Source: Hepsetus odoe
Lineage: Eukaryota; Chordata; Actinopteri; Characiformes; Hepsetidae
Direction: 5' to 3'
Assembly: GCA_017165825.1 (NCBI GenBank)
Contig: CM029379.1
Location: forward strand, 22,658,652 to 22,722,651
Length of the DNA stretch: 64,000 bases
In this document: positions 32,326-45,099 of the stretch, one piece after another
Layout: every line of letters starts with the position of its first letter
How positions within the stretch are numbered: the first letter of the stretch is position 1
The notes under the pieces: generated by a model
Told to the model about the DNA's origin: nothing
What the model saw: only the letters and a program-made list of their open reading frames with translations
Database searches by the model: none
Translations under genes and position numbers: made by a program

Positions 32326-33173
32326 ATACACATTTGAAGGGATGGACACTGTTTAGCATTGTTTTGCTGAGCATGGAGAAGCCACTGGCTTTATGTTCTC
32401 ACTGTAAGTTTTTCAGTAAATTTTTCACTTCTGTTTTTGCCATAAATATGATGAGTATCCCTGCATAAGGAGCCATTGTCAGCATACAAAAATGAGGTGT
32501 ATTTAAGCATTTAAATAGCTTTATTGATCATTTAATAAATATTTTCACCTTTATTTAATAAATATTTTCACCAGTCTTTACATGACTGATTTAATGATTT
32601 ACAAATGTGTAAATTATGTAAAAAGAACAAAGCAATAGACAGTGATAGTGTGAGTGTGCAGGATGTTGTTTGGTACACTCTGTGACACTATCAGCAGTTA
32701 TACCCTGTGTAAGTGATGATCATGCAGAAATTACACTTCAAATATTTATGAGTCGTTCTGTGGCGGAGCACTTCGAGTTTGTGCTGCTGGTACTCATATG
32801 GTTTTATGAGTTCGGATTATGCTCTGTGCTCTATGGTTCTGCAGGTCAGTGGGGTTTATGCTGACCTTAGATCATTGGATCAGTGTTGTGATATAAGAAA
32901 TATATATATATATATATAAAATGCATATTCGCTGATTGTAGCAAGTTTGGAGCCAAAATCTGCAGAATCAGTTACTGGTTTATGATCAAATTATTAACAC
33001 TAAATAATAAAAAATCATTCTAATTATAAGTAATTTATTCCAACAAGGGTGGTCAGGTTGCTGTTATTGTTGTGGTCATTTTGTAGCAGCTCAATGGATA
33101 TAAAACTGTAAATCACAATTACTTACTTTTTTGAAAATAAGAGAATGTCCAGAGATATATAGGAGATGGATGC
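32026..33173. other. AT-rich DNA, no gene seen
   Basis: Contains a (CA)n at 32289-32318, a TTTAATAAATATTTTCACC word repeated in tandem near 32530-32572, and a (TA)n at 32899-32919. Nothing else recognised. Confidence 0.5.
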
Positions 33174-33227
<54 letters not shown>

Positions 33228-33240
33228 TGTGTGTGTGTGT
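33174..33240. repeat. (TG)n microsatellite
   Basis: About 33 units with one A interruption. Confidence 0.95.
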
Positions 33241-33770
33241 CAGAAGTAATTTCGCAATACAGAAAGAGATACTTTCTGTAAAAACCACACACATTTAACC
33301 TCCAGTTAAACACCATTGGAGAAATAATAGTACACTGCTGTCCAGGATCTACTGTGGAAAGTCCATGGAAAAACATTGTTCAAATATTTAGTAGTTAGTA
33401 AACAAAGGCATGAAACTAAAATGAGAATAACATGTTTTTTCAGGATGCTTTTCTACTGATGAAAGCTTAAAATCAGTTTACATGGATCCATTTGAATTAA
33501 AATCCACATTGGGAGTTACTATGGGATATAAATAACTGTTTCTATGACAAAGGATTCCAAACTTCACAGCCTTCAAATGATCTGTAGGACATGAGGAAAC
33601 TGAATATAACTAAAGAAATGTTAGCTGCGTCTTGAATGTTGAACAGTTACAGATCACATAGCAGTTCGGCCACTGTGGAGCTGCCGGCATGTGCCTTTCA
33701 CTCTCCTGCTGTGCCAGAGCACCTGACTGAGGTGCCCCACTGACCCTTCCCAGATGAGATTGATGACGTA
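33241..33770. other. Unique DNA, no gene seen
   Basis: Nothing recognised. Confidence 0.5.
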
Positions 33771-33986
33771 GGGTGGTGGTGGTGTTCTAGTGGTAGGGTA
33801 CTTGCCTATGGATCTATGGCTTAAGAGGTTCCTGGTTCGAATCCCACCTCTGGCACTACCACCACTGGGTCCCTGATCAAGACCCTTAACCCTGAATTCC
33901 TCCAGGGGTACTGTCCCTGTAAGTAGGACATGTAAGTCGCTCTGGATAAGAGTGTCTGCCAAATGCCGCAAATGTAAATGTAAATG
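33771..33986 (+). mobile_element. tRNA-derived SINE (DANA-like), full length
   Basis: Head TGTTCTAGTGGTAGGGT (A box) and GGTTCGAATCCC (intact B box), core CCTGATCAAGACCCTTAACC, and tail AGTCGCTCTGGATAAGAG ending in (AAATGT)n. Same family as the minus-strand copy at 6066-6260 and better preserved. Confidence 0.88.
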
Positions 33987-34250
33987 CCTCTTACTAGAAC
34001 CATTAGATCCTGGAGTTTGTTCAGCCTGCTCATACTGTAGTGCTTCTTTACATATTCATACCAGCACGTCCCCACAGCAGCTATGGATGTATTTCTACTA
34101 CTCAGCTTGGTGTGTAACAACAGTCATTAGCTTTCATTTGTCAATGTGAATATTTCTGTCTATTGATCGGCTCTCTTTTTTTCTTTGCTCATCATTCTCT
34201 ATTCACAATTGTTCTCTCATTAGTTTCACTCCGGAAGAGAGGTGGAGGTT
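33987..34250. other. Unique DNA, no gene seen
   Basis: Nothing recognised. Confidence 0.5.
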
Positions 34251-35190
34251 AGAGATAAAAATCAATACAGTATAGCATTGCGATAGTTCTCAGCACAATA
34301 TAATATCGATACAAAAGAATGAAATATCTGTTTGTTTATTTAATAGTGCTTTTATTGTTTTTTATTGTTTTAGTAGACCCTTATGTTGTACATCTTGCTG
34401 GATAACATTGCTTCTAAAGCCCACAAAGAACAAAATAGCAGAAATTGGAAAGGTGATCACCAAGGTAGCTACAGAGGATCTAATAATGAATCTGCTTTGA
34501 TTGGTATTGCATTGTTGCCTTTGAGGAAGTTCCCTGAGTATAAAGAGTGGAGGATGGCTTTCCTTTTTGAATCTTGTCTCCTCTCATGGTTTCTTCCTCT
34601 GTTCATACAATGACCACCGAAAAGACAAGTTTGACTAATAACGGGATTGAAAAATGCTTAATTGTTTATTTAATAAAAATATTTAATAGATAAAATTACT
34701 AATACCTTGAAATTTTCCTTAACTCATTATTATTAACTTATTAATTTAACTTAATCATTTATTATCAAATAGGTCCAAGAGGGAGATCTGTGTTATTTGG
34801 AGTTCTGTTGAATGCATTTATATATTTTTATATCAGATTGCATTTTTCCTTGATTTTTGACTGTATGTGCTGTAATTATGGCATCCTCTGTAAATCTAAC
34901 TGTGCCATAACCATTGTACAGGCCAGAATCGTATGTTCAAATCATATTTGCAGTAACTATGCATGTAAGATGTGTGAAACGTCTCTGAAGAGTCTATTTT
35001 TTTGGAAGAAAAAATCATCAGAACACATAGTTTGACTGGGGCATTGAAGCTTTTTTATTTTATTATTTTAAATTTTTTATTCCTCTATATATGTTCTAAT
35101 AGCAAAGTTACTGCGTGAAAACCAGAACGCTGGCTGAAAGGACAAAGAAAAATGTATCGATGTGTCAAAATATTGCAATGATGAAGTGTT
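34251..35190. mobile_element. Possible DNA-transposon relic
   Basis: The left edge carries GCATTGCGATAG and ATAATATCGATACAAA; the right edge carries the inverted-looking ATGTATCGATGTG and AATATTGCAATG. Such ATATCGATAC/ATTGCGAT words mark inverted-repeat elements in fish. The interior has no recognisable transposase and no target duplication was found. Confidence 0.25.
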
Positions 35191-35816
35191 GTTCTGGTGA
35201 TACTGAACCAGGAACAATATGATTATATCAAGCAATTACTTTCAAGTACAAGTTTTAATGTGAATCTGAAATTAAATTCTGAGTGCTTCCTGGGGTCTGT
35301 TTGTATAAACCTTGCCTGTAAGACAGTCTTGACAGTATTGCTTTGTGCCAGAGAAAGTTTGCTGAAGTTTGCTAAAGTAGATGATACTGTCAAGGTGCAT
35401 CATTTGGCTCAGTTGTGTCCTTCATGGTCGAAAACTAGCGTATCAGTCACTCTCTCCTGAGTATAAAGGAGGAATCAGAGACAGAACACTGCGCATCTTA
35501 GGGGCTGGCCGTCATGCTGTGTGTGTTTGTGTGTGTGTTAGAAATAGGGAACACACACACTTTTTACGGGAAGAAAATCTGGATTGAGAGCAAGAGAGAG
35601 CAAGAATGAGAAGCTTATAAAAATACATGGACTTTATTAGAAAGCTTTGTATTGTAACTGCATGTTTAAGAAAAATAAAATTTAGTTTAAAAAAACACTC
35701 TGTAGAGTTCTTCAATTATCAAATGAGCAGATGTTTATAATGAAGTGGCCAGCGAGTGTAAGTTTACACAGCAAGACATGATGCACTCCAAGAGAGATGT
35801 TTGGCAAGCAGCAAAC
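35191..35816. other. Unique DNA with a Tc1-end-like scrap
   Basis: GAAGTGGCCAGCGAGTGTAA at about 35742 resembles a Tc1/mariner terminus. A short GT tract lies at 35518-35538. No gene recognised. Confidence 0.4.
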
Positions 35817-35852
35817 TCTCTCTCTCTCTCTCTCTTTCTTTCTCAATCTCTC

Positions 35853-35890
<38 letters not shown>

Positions 35891-36039
35891 AATCTCTCTC
35901 TCTCTCTGTCTCTCTCTCTCTCTGTCTCTCTCTCTCTCTGTCTCTGTCTCTCTCTCTCTCTCTCTCACTCTCACTCTCTCTCACTCTCTCTCTCACTCCC
36001 TCTCTCTCTCTCACTCTCACTCTCTCTCACTCTCTCTCT
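35817..36039. repeat. (CT)n array, 223 bp
   Basis: CT dinucleotides with frequent GT, CA and TT variants (TCTCTGTCTC, CTCACTCTC). Homopyrimidine on the plus strand with triplex potential. Leu/Ser repeat frames here are artefacts. Confidence 0.96.
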
Positions 36040-37265
36040 GACTATGACAGGACTAACACGGGGTTTAACTGTTAGGCAGCAGCTTACTGAAGTTTTGTAC
36101 TCTACTCATTAATTTTTTTCCTTTCTCACTTTTTGTAAGCTCTCTCGTGAGCAGAGGGACACTGAGGCATTGTGTAATTGAAGATTTAGCTGAAATATGA
36201 GCACAAACATTTTAAATTATGTATACAGATCCGCTGTCTGCGTGAACGGAGCAGCTTTGTGGTGCGTACAGCTCTCTGAGGCCTTAAGAGCTTGTGTGTT
36301 TGTGTGTCTTTGTTTATTCGAGACCGTCTCTAGTGTAAACTATAGGACGTCGGCCGCTGTCCACAATCCATAGACTGGAAAGCACTGTCCTGTATGTCTG
36401 CTGGGTTGTTGCCATGGCAACAGGAAGACGATGGGTGGCTGAGATAGGAGATGGGTGTTTTGTAGGGGTCTTTTTTTTGTAATCCTTGAACCAAGTTCCT
36501 GGAATTTCTCTCTCTGAGAGAAATTGTGAGTGAGAGAGATAGAGATGAACAAGGAAAAATAAATACATATAAATGAGAAAAAGGAAGAAAATAGTTTTCT
36601 TTATCTTTAAATACCCTTGGTTGAATTCAGCGTGATATCACTGCCTCCTCATATTTTTTCTCCTTTTCTCCACACCTTTAGCAAGTGTAAAAGTTGCGTT
36701 TTAGTGATGACGTGGTTTGTGTTAAAAGGGAGTTACTGTGGAGGCCACAAATACACCAGTGTTGAACTTGTGTAGGGAATTATTCAGAATAGGCACCAAA
36801 CATAAAAAAAAAAAAAAAGAAGAAGATATTTCATTGTTGATGTTGAAATTTTGGTGAGATTACACCTTTGCTATTGTCTCCCATTTTGCTTTAAGATAAG
36901 GATTAAAACAAATAATGAATAGTGGGAATAGGGACATTGTTGTTGCTGGATGTAATTAGTATGTACATTTTTTTTATCATTTAATGTCTTTATCATTTAT
37001 ATTAGTGTGAAAATGGCAGCTGATGCTTATATTGTTAATCACCAGAATATTGAGACTAATAACACTGATCTATATACATGAGCTCTCTTCTGACTGGCCG
37101 ATCTCAGTCAAAAGTTTAAATCTATTCAGTATTTGTGACTTAATTATGAACGAGTTAACTGCTGTGCAGGCAGGTGTATAAATTGATTGCTGTAGAAATC
37201 ACAGTTTGAGCAGTTAAATGTTTATATTGGGATATTTTTACCTAATGAAAAAACATGACATGAGA
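36040..37265. other. Unique DNA, no gene seen
   Basis: AT-rich with an A14 run near 36806. No gene family recognised. Confidence 0.5.
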
Positions 37266-37268
37266 GGA

Positions 37269-37445
37269 CCGCTGTCCATGGCGCTTAACAGCAAACCCTC
37301 AACTTCATGAAGGGAGACTGCTGTCCATGGTGCTGAAAAGCGAACACAGACTCTTTACATGTGGACTGCTGCTTTCCATGGTGCTAAACTGCAGCCGCTG
37401 TGTTTGGTCTGAAGAGCTGCTGTCCATGGCGCTGAATTGAAAACC
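37269..37445 (+). repeat. ~49-bp minisatellite, four units
   Basis: GCTGTCCATGG(C/T)GCT recurs at 37271, 37320, about 37371 and 37419 (spacing 49, 51 and 48). Partly conserved spacers read CAGCAAACCCTCAACTT, AGCGAACACAGACTCTTTA and similar. A weaker fifth copy (TCAATGGTCCTTAAC) may follow at about 37473. Not a known family to me. Confidence 0.75.
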
Positions 37446-37814
37446 TTTAACTTTGGAGTTGAGGGGTGAAGTCAATGGTCCTTAACTTGTAGATCTTTAG
37501 CTTTAGAATTGGTCCTTATCTGTGGACGTCTAGCTTTGGATTTGAGAACTACGTATGCAGAGGAATATTCACCCATAATAATTCAAGACTTCTGATGTTC
37601 TTAGGGTTGTTATATAAAAGTGGCTTTTAGAGGAAACATTTCCCTCTGCTGTTGGGCAATACAATTCTATTACATAAAGTTCACACTCCTCCAATCTAGA
37701 CAGAAATCTAGAGAAATATGTAAGGGATCCATTCTGTAAAGTTCAGTTAACGCAAAAGTACAGAATTTACAGAATTGTAATATGTAAAGTTCAATTCTGA
37801 GTGCTGGAAAAAGT

Positions 37815-37853
<39 letters not shown>

Positions 37854-37983
37854 GTATATAAAAATGAGCGTGGATACATTTACTAAAGAATCTTTTTCGT
37901 TACTTTTTTTTCCACTTATCCATTACAGAATGATTTAATCTATCTTTCAGCTTATTAGTGCTCCAGTGAACAGGAGGAGTGGC

Positions 37984-37985
<2 letters not shown>
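37446..37985. other. Unique DNA, no gene seen
   Basis: Contains a short (CA)n at 37819-37846. Nothing else. Confidence 0.5.
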
Positions 37986-38046
<61 letters not shown>

Positions 38047-38335
38047 GCAGATAGGTAGTGTAAGAGAGGAAAGAAATGGAGGTGTGAGGGAGAAAAGATG
38101 AACATTGTGGGTGTGTGAATGAAAGAAAAGAGAAGAAAATAACAAAAGAAGGAACTTAGAGACAGTGTGGTAAGGAAAAAGAAAAGGAGGTTGCAAAAAC
38201 AGATAAAAATAAATGAGAAAGAGAGATAGGTGTTATATTTGAATAGAGAGGATATAGATAAACAAGAAAGCAAGAAATAAAAAGACAGAGAATAAAGAGA
38301 GAAAGTGTGCTGAAGTTCTCAGAAAGGAAGGTGTT
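37986..38335 (+). repeat. (GA)n and polypurine tract
   Basis: Pure (GA)n at 37986-38040 followed by about 290 bases of irregular A/G-rich DNA. A second long polypurine tract like the one at 1476-1800. Confidence 0.9.
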
Positions 38336-38350
38336 TCATGCATGTGTGAA

Positions 38351-38368
38351 TGTGTGTGTGTGTGTATG

Positions 38369-38433
<65 letters not shown>
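38351..38433. repeat. (TG)n microsatellite
   Basis: About 40 units with TATG and TTTG interruptions. Confidence 0.95.
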
Positions 38434-38523
38434 CAGTTGGTAATGATGTCAGTGTCACATGGTGAAGTGTTTGGCTGTAAAAAAGCCGCATGAATCTCAG
38501 CAAATCCAGTCCCATCTGCCCAA

Positions 38524-38546
38524 ATACACACACACACACACACACT
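38524..38546. repeat. (CA)n microsatellite, short
   Basis: About 11 units. Confidence 0.9.
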
Positions 38547-38762
38547 AGGAAAGAGGAGGAAGAGTTGGAGGAAGATAAACAGTAAAGAAAAGCATCCTAA
38601 GTCAGATTGCGTTGTTTTGTACCTGCTGGGTTCAGATGTGTGTTCTGTTTAGTGTACACTGCACTGTTAATGTTGTACTGGGCTTTATTTAGGTATTTAG
38701 GTAAATTTCATTGCTCATAGTAAATCACTAGCCTAAACCACATCCACAGATCTGCATAAACT

Positions 38763-38990
38763 TAATGAAGAGCTGGATGTGGAGTGGGTTCAGAGTTAAA
38801 GATTTTGCTCAACACACCGGTGGTGCTAGAGTCTATCCCAGTGCTCACAGTGTGAAAGGTGGAGAAACACCCTGGACAGGTCTCCATTTCATCAGTTAGG
38901 GCAGAACATAGACACACTTTACACACCAATTGGGAATCAAACCCAGAACCTTTCTCACTGCAGCAAGACAATTCTACCCACTCATAACAG
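38763..38990 (-). mobile_element. Degenerate L2-tailed SINE-like repeat
   Basis: AGAGTCTATCCCAG, CACCCTGGACAGGTCTCCAT and GGGAATCAAACCCAGAACCT appear in the order expected, reversed, for the repeat at 41358-41690. It has many mismatches and is old. Confidence 0.55.
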
Positions 38991-39168
38991 TCTAACATCT
39001 GCACATCTACTGATTCTCATCTGGAATCAGTGGAAATTTTTGAACATTTGATACTTACTAACTGCAGTCACTTAGAACACAAACGATTCATCCAGAAAAC
39101 TAAACCAGCCTACAAGCACATAGCAGTTTAACTAAATAAAGACAGTCTGTAATTACAGACAAGTTAGG

Positions 39169-39169
<1 letters not shown>

Positions 39170-39229
<60 letters not shown>

Positions 39230-39239
39230 TGTGTGTGTG
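39170..39239. repeat. (TG)n microsatellite
   Basis: About 34 units. Confidence 0.95.
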
Positions 39240-39456
39240 AGTCCACACAGCAGCTTATAATGCTTCAAATTTATTTGACATTCGACTATTAAATAATAAA
39301 ACCTATAGTAGAGGCTGTAGGGTACTAATGACAATACATCAGAATTTATTTCTACCACATATGCAGGATGCAGTCAGTCACCCCAGAATATAATAGTTTG
39401 ACCTTAGGAAAAAAACATTGCTTATGCAGTGTTTGGTTGGTATGGTTTTTAAAGTC

Positions 39457-39701
39457 TGCAGGGCAGTGGTGGCCTAGTGGTTAGGGTGTTGGCCCTATGA
39501 TCGGAGGGGACGGGGTTTGAACCCTTCCCAATAGGGTTGCCCTGAGGTGCCCTTGAGCAAGGTGCCGTCCCCGCCCCGCTCCTCCCTGCGATGGGCTGGC
39601 GACCTGTCCAGGGTGCGTCCCCCGTCCTCGCCCTGTGTGCGCTGGGTTGACATCGTGCGAATTCTGCTTGGGGACAAGCGCAGATAATGGATAATAATGG
39701 C
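39457..39701 (+). mobile_element. tRNA-derived SINE with L2-like 3' half
   Basis: Head GGGCAGTGGTGGCCTAGTGG (A box) with B-box-like GGTTTGAACCC, core TGAGGTGCCCTTGAGCAAGG, then GGCGACCTGTCCAGGGTGCG and an AATGGATAATAATGG tail. TTTAAAGTC is duplicated at 39448-39456 and 39702-39710. Same subfamily as 11388-11636. GC-rich and little decayed, so probably one of the younger insertions. Confidence 0.88.
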
Positions 39702-39710
39702 TTTAAAGTC

Positions 39711-39980
39711 ATTTAGAATGATCTCAGCACTGGCAAAGCAATGCTCATTGACCTCTATTACAAGTTTCTTGAGTGGTTTTTTGTTTTAATGCTACAATGA
39801 TCATGATGCACAGATGTGCCCGTGATTGAAGAAGGTGAGAGTTTTCCTTGAATTGTGGTTAACAGAAGGTGGTTCACAGTGGCGCAGTAAAGTGTTTGCT
39901 GAAGCTTTATAAATGTTCACTAATACATTACGTTGTTTACTGAATTCCAAATGGACATTTTGTTAAAGTGGCGAGAACGA

Positions 39981-40013
<33 letters not shown>

Positions 40014-40170
40014 ATGCGCATCTTGCCCTGAACTGCTCTTGTTCTTAACACTGTTTCTGAAATGCGCTCTACAGCACTCCCACATAGCCAGCTGCCATGT
40101 TTCTCCCTCTCTTTTTCTTTCTTTATCTATCAATCATACATGTATTTATGTATGTACGTCTTAATATATA
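39711..40170. other. Unique DNA, no gene seen
   Basis: Contains (GT)n at 39987-40013. No gene. Confidence 0.5.
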
Positions 40171-40171
40171 C

Positions 40172-40203
<32 letters not shown>
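40171..40203. repeat. (CTGT)8 microsatellite
   Basis: Tetranucleotide array. Confidence 0.95.
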
Positions 40204-40204
<1 letters not shown>

Positions 40205-40309
40205 TTGTGTCTGTGTCTCTTTGTCAGTCTATCAGTTTTGCTTTCAGTATATCATTGCCAGCCTTTCTGTCTATGCTGTATAAGCATACTATTACAGGTT
40301 TGTGATTAC

Positions 40310-40570
40310 TGGTATTCTTTCTTCTTTCTCTTTCTTCTTCTTTTTCTTCTCTCACTCTCTCTCTCTCTCTCTCTCTCCTCTCCTCTCACTCTCTCATTCT
40401 CTCAGACAGGATAATGTTTCTTCTCCTTTTATCGCTGTATCATATTTCCCATGTTTTTCCCTCTTGATATATTTAATCCAATCAGATAGGGGTTCCGCAT
40501 TTCGGAATCTCTCTCTCACTCTCTTCTCTACCTTTTCACTCCCCTCCCTCTCTTCACCCCACTACCCTCT
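40310..40570 (-). repeat. Pyrimidine-rich tract
   Basis: TTCTTC/CTCTCT-rich on the plus strand, not a single unit; (CT)n at 40350-40377. Confidence 0.7.
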
Positions 40571-41357
40571 CTTCTATATACTATTGGATTTCCATAAAGT
40601 CAGTTAAGTCCAGGAACTCTCTTCATTCTAATGAACTTTAATGTGGGGGTAGGTGGGCTGGAAAAGACAGCTGGGAGAAATATGATATTGTATAAGAAAG
40701 AGAGAGAGGGCGAGAGGAACGGAGAGAAAGATCCTTTCACTGGGGAAATTTAAGACCAGCATATATTGTATTAGCTTTTCAGCACAGCGTATTAAAACTG
40801 TAATCAGACTCCCTGAGGTACAGAGAGTGTGAGAGAGAGGACTTCTACCAGCAGTACAGACGATTTACAGACTATGTACAGACTAATAAATCCACTAGTG
40901 GGCGCTGTAAGAGTCCTGGGCAGAGTCTGTTATTTAGCAGTGCAAAATAGTAAGCAGTGTCTGAAACTAATGTATTTTTATTAGTGATGAAGATTGAGTC
41001 TGACAAATGCAAATGTGTGTAAGACAATCGATGGTTAAATACAGCAAAGTACTGACAGCAGACTTACTTGCTCACTACAGTTTCATGAATAACAATTTAA
41101 AATTGGGATTCACTGGTGAGCAGAAAGGGCTACTACTTCCTTATTGATTCTGAGAGCTGCGGTGATTAAAGAGCTTATACATGAGACAATGTGTGCACTT
41201 TCAATGGATGAGGTGATGAAGTGAAAACTTATTGAAATACGATTCAAAACATCTGTTCTGCAGTGTATAACAAAACCACTTCAGTGCTACTAGGGCCATT
41301 TATCATGCTACCAAAAATGCTTTTGTCTGTTGTCTAGACTTTTTTTAACAATGATGA
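40571..41357. other. Unique DNA, no gene seen
   Basis: Nothing recognised apart from the weak 27-base similarity at about 40880 noted under 11704-13053. Confidence 0.45.
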
Positions 41358-41690
41358 TAGTTGCGGTGACACAGTGGGTAGCACCATCGCCTCACAGCGA
41401 GAAGGTCCTTGTCCAGTTCCCAGGCAGGAAGGTCTGGGTCCTTTCTGTGTGGAGTTTGCATGTTCCCATGTGCTCATGTAGGTTTCCTCCAGGAGCTTCA
41501 GTTTTCCTCCCAACATCCAAAGGCATGCACATCATGTGCATTGGACATAAAATTTGCATGTGAGTGTGTGTTCATCTGTGTGTCTGCCCTGTAATGGATC
41601 ATGACTCGCGACCATGGTGTTCCTCGCTCTGTCCTGTGAGGGATAGGCTCCAGCACCCCTGCAACCTTGATGAGATGACTTTTACACAAA
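41358..41690 (+). mobile_element. tRNA-headed repeat with L2/CR1-like body
   Basis: GGTGACACAGTGGGTAGCA resembles an A-box head. TTTCTGTGTGGAGTTTGCAT, GTAGGTTTCCTCC, TCCAAAGGCATGCA and GGGATAGGCTCCAGCACCCC follow in the order of a very common teleost interspersed repeat with an L2-like 3' end. Near full length but about 20-25% diverged by eye. Exact family name not certain. Confidence 0.75.
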
Positions 41691-42024
41691 ATGAGTAAAC
41701 ATCCTATTAAAATATAAGTTTCTGTCAGTTACATTAAATAATTTTTTTTTTGTTTTTGCATTCGGAACATTGTAACTTCCTGCCTAATAACACTGCTGAC
41801 TATCAAACAAGTGGGTGAGAAGGAAAGGCAAAGGAAGTGGCAGGGTAAAACTGTATGAAGGAAAAAGAGAGTCAAATAAGGGAAAAATGAAGGGATGCAA
41901 AGAAATAGAGGGATAGACTGACTAGACCTTCTAAAATTTGACTGGAAAGAGTTTTAACAGACACATATCCTCAATGCCATTTTCTTCATCTTAAAAGAAA
42001 GAAAGTTACACAGGGAAAATGTAA
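41691..42024. other. Unique DNA, no gene seen
   Basis: Purine-leaning from about 41815; nothing else. Confidence 0.45.
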
Positions 42025-42183
<159 letters not shown>

Positions 42184-42188
<5 letters not shown>

Positions 42189-42555
42189 GTATATAACAGT
42201 ATACAGATAACAGTGACATATCCATTAATGTTAGCAAATAATTGAGTTAGGTATTAAATAATGATTAAATGGCTCTTGACTTGATATTAACTCTCGTGTG
42301 AAAGGCCATTTTAAATACATGAATGATATTTCCATCGCTTCCTTTCCAGTGCCCTCTCCCAGCTTTTCATCACTGTCTCATTTTCTTAATGGTTATAACT
42401 TTGGAAATCACTTTTCACCTCTTATGATACTCACACTAGATGGGATATACTTTGCAGCCCTTTCAAACATTCTCACAAAACAAATTCTATATTTTGATTG
42501 TTTTAACGATTTAGATTATTTTTACTGCTCTATTTATATAGAAGATACACACACA
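42184..42555. other. Unique AT-rich DNA, no gene seen
   Basis: Nothing recognised. Confidence 0.5.
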
Positions 42556-42578
42556 TTATTAATAATAATACAATAATA

Positions 42579-42618
<40 letters not shown>

Positions 42619-42642
42619 TATTATTATTATTATTATTATTAT
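42556..42642. repeat. (TTA)n microsatellite
   Basis: About 28 units with an AATAAT prefix. Confidence 0.95.
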
Positions 42643-42795
42643 ATTTTGTGGTAACTGGCACTCTCAAACTTCTTGAGGAAAATGGATTAAGAGTGACTGT
42701 GCATTATTGTTACATGGAAATATAATGCATTGCACTTTAAAGTCAATATTCAGTAGGACCATCGTTATTCTTTAGTGTAACCTCTTAGGCAAGCT
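42643..42795. other. Possible Tc1-type scrap
   Basis: AATATTCAGTAGGACCATCG and CCTCTTAGGCAAGCTTTC resemble part of a Tc1-type inverted-repeat flank. No ends, weak. Confidence 0.25.
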
Positions 42796-42853
42796 TTCTT
42801 TCTTCTTTCTTTCTTTCTTTCCTTTTTTTTCTTTCTTTCTTTTTTTCTTTCTT
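42796..42853. repeat. (TTTC)n
   Basis: Interrupted CTTT tetranucleotides. Confidence 0.9.
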
Positions 42854-42920
42854 GACTGAATTGAAATCTTTCAGGAGGTATATATTTTATATCACTTTGC
42901 TCCTATTATACCTCTCTTTC

Positions 42921-42946
42921 AACTCTCTCTCTCTCTCTCTCTCTCT
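42921..42946. repeat. (CT)n microsatellite, short
   Basis: About 13 units. Confidence 0.9.

Positions 42947-44096
<1,150 letters not shown>

Positions 44097-44149
<53 letters not shown>
44097..44149. repeat. (CA)n microsatellite
   Basis: About 26 units. Confidence 0.95.
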
Positions 44150-44151
<2 letters not shown>

Positions 44152-44328
44152 CCACACACACGTACACACCCGTTTGCATTCAGTTATGCAGAGGTCATCT
44201 TTTCTTTTTTAATGGGTTTATAAAAAAAAATTTTTACAAAATATTTCTTTTTATAGTTTTTTATATCTGAAGTAAAGGTAGTGCAAAATGCATTAAGTTG
44301 TCGTACAACAATTGGAAATGTGGGTGTT

Positions 44329-44597
44329 ACCTACTGGTAAGGGGAATCGAACCCACAATCTTCCGATGCGGGGGAAAGATTGTGGGTTCGATTCCCTTAC
44401 CAGTAGGTTGCCCTGAGGTACCCTTGAGCAAGGTACCGTCCCCGTCACTGCTCCCCGAGCGCTTTCAATAGCTGCCCACTGCTGCACGGTGTTTGAGTGC
44501 ATGGATTAAATGCAGAGGTCCAATTTCGTTGTGGTTCACTGTGTGCTGTGCTGTGACCTCGCAATGACGAGGGTTGTCACTTTCACTTTCACTTTTC
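44329..44597 (+). mobile_element. V-SINE-like element with fold-back head
   Basis: 44376-44597 is a well preserved plus-strand SINE: B box GGTTCGATTCCC, core GAGGTACCCTTGAGCAAGGT, GCTGCCCACTGCTGCACGGT, and a CACTTTCACTTTCACTTTT tail. It lacks the first part of the tRNA head. In its place 44329-44362 is an inverted copy of 44376-44408, separated by 13 bases, giving a hairpin of about 33 base pairs. The inverted arm itself contains the B-box region in reverse. This looks like a snap-back event during reverse transcription or integration. Confidence 0.88.
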
Positions 44598-44729
44598 TAA
44601 AATATATTGCAGTTGTTTTTTTTTTTGTGATACACAGTTGTTAACTGTGTGACATTGTAAGAGTCTTTTAAGGTATTTCCAACACTTTTTTTTCTCAGAG
44701 TTAAAACTCAACATTTTGGAGCATCATGG

Positions 44730-45060
44730 CTGCTTTCAGCAGGTCTCTCTGAATAATTAATTGCTTTTAATCGATGATTGGGCTGCCAGGTGCCTGTTTG
44801 CTGCTGTAATGTGTGCGAGCAGCAAAACGCGAGTAGAGCAAAACGGCTCAGATTTACCCCTTCACAATCGCTGCCCTGAAACCTGCGTTAAAAGCCCCAT
44901 GTAGGTCCCTGAAAGTTAGGATGCAATGATTATCTATTTACGGCATCAAATAATAATAAATGTTAATGCACAGTTTCTCTCTTTAATGATCATGTGGCAT
45001 GACGCATTACAGGAACTTTGAGGGGCAATGTTGTTTCTACTGTTTCCTTTAAAATGTGCT
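44730..45060. promoter_or_regulatory. Candidate conserved non-coding element
   Basis: Repeat-free and motif-dense: GAATAATTAATTGCTTTTAA, ATCGATGATTGGGCTGCC (PBX/MEIS-like), CGCGAGTAGAGCAAAACGG, TTTAATGATCATGTGGC. No open frame. Texture fits a vertebrate developmental enhancer. Confidence 0.4.
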
Positions 45061-45099
45061 CTATGAAGCTCTATAATGTTCATATGATCCAAATATATA

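Noticed and set aside
35801..36112. Leu/Ser-repeat proteins over the CT array
   Set aside because: Translations of (CT)n.
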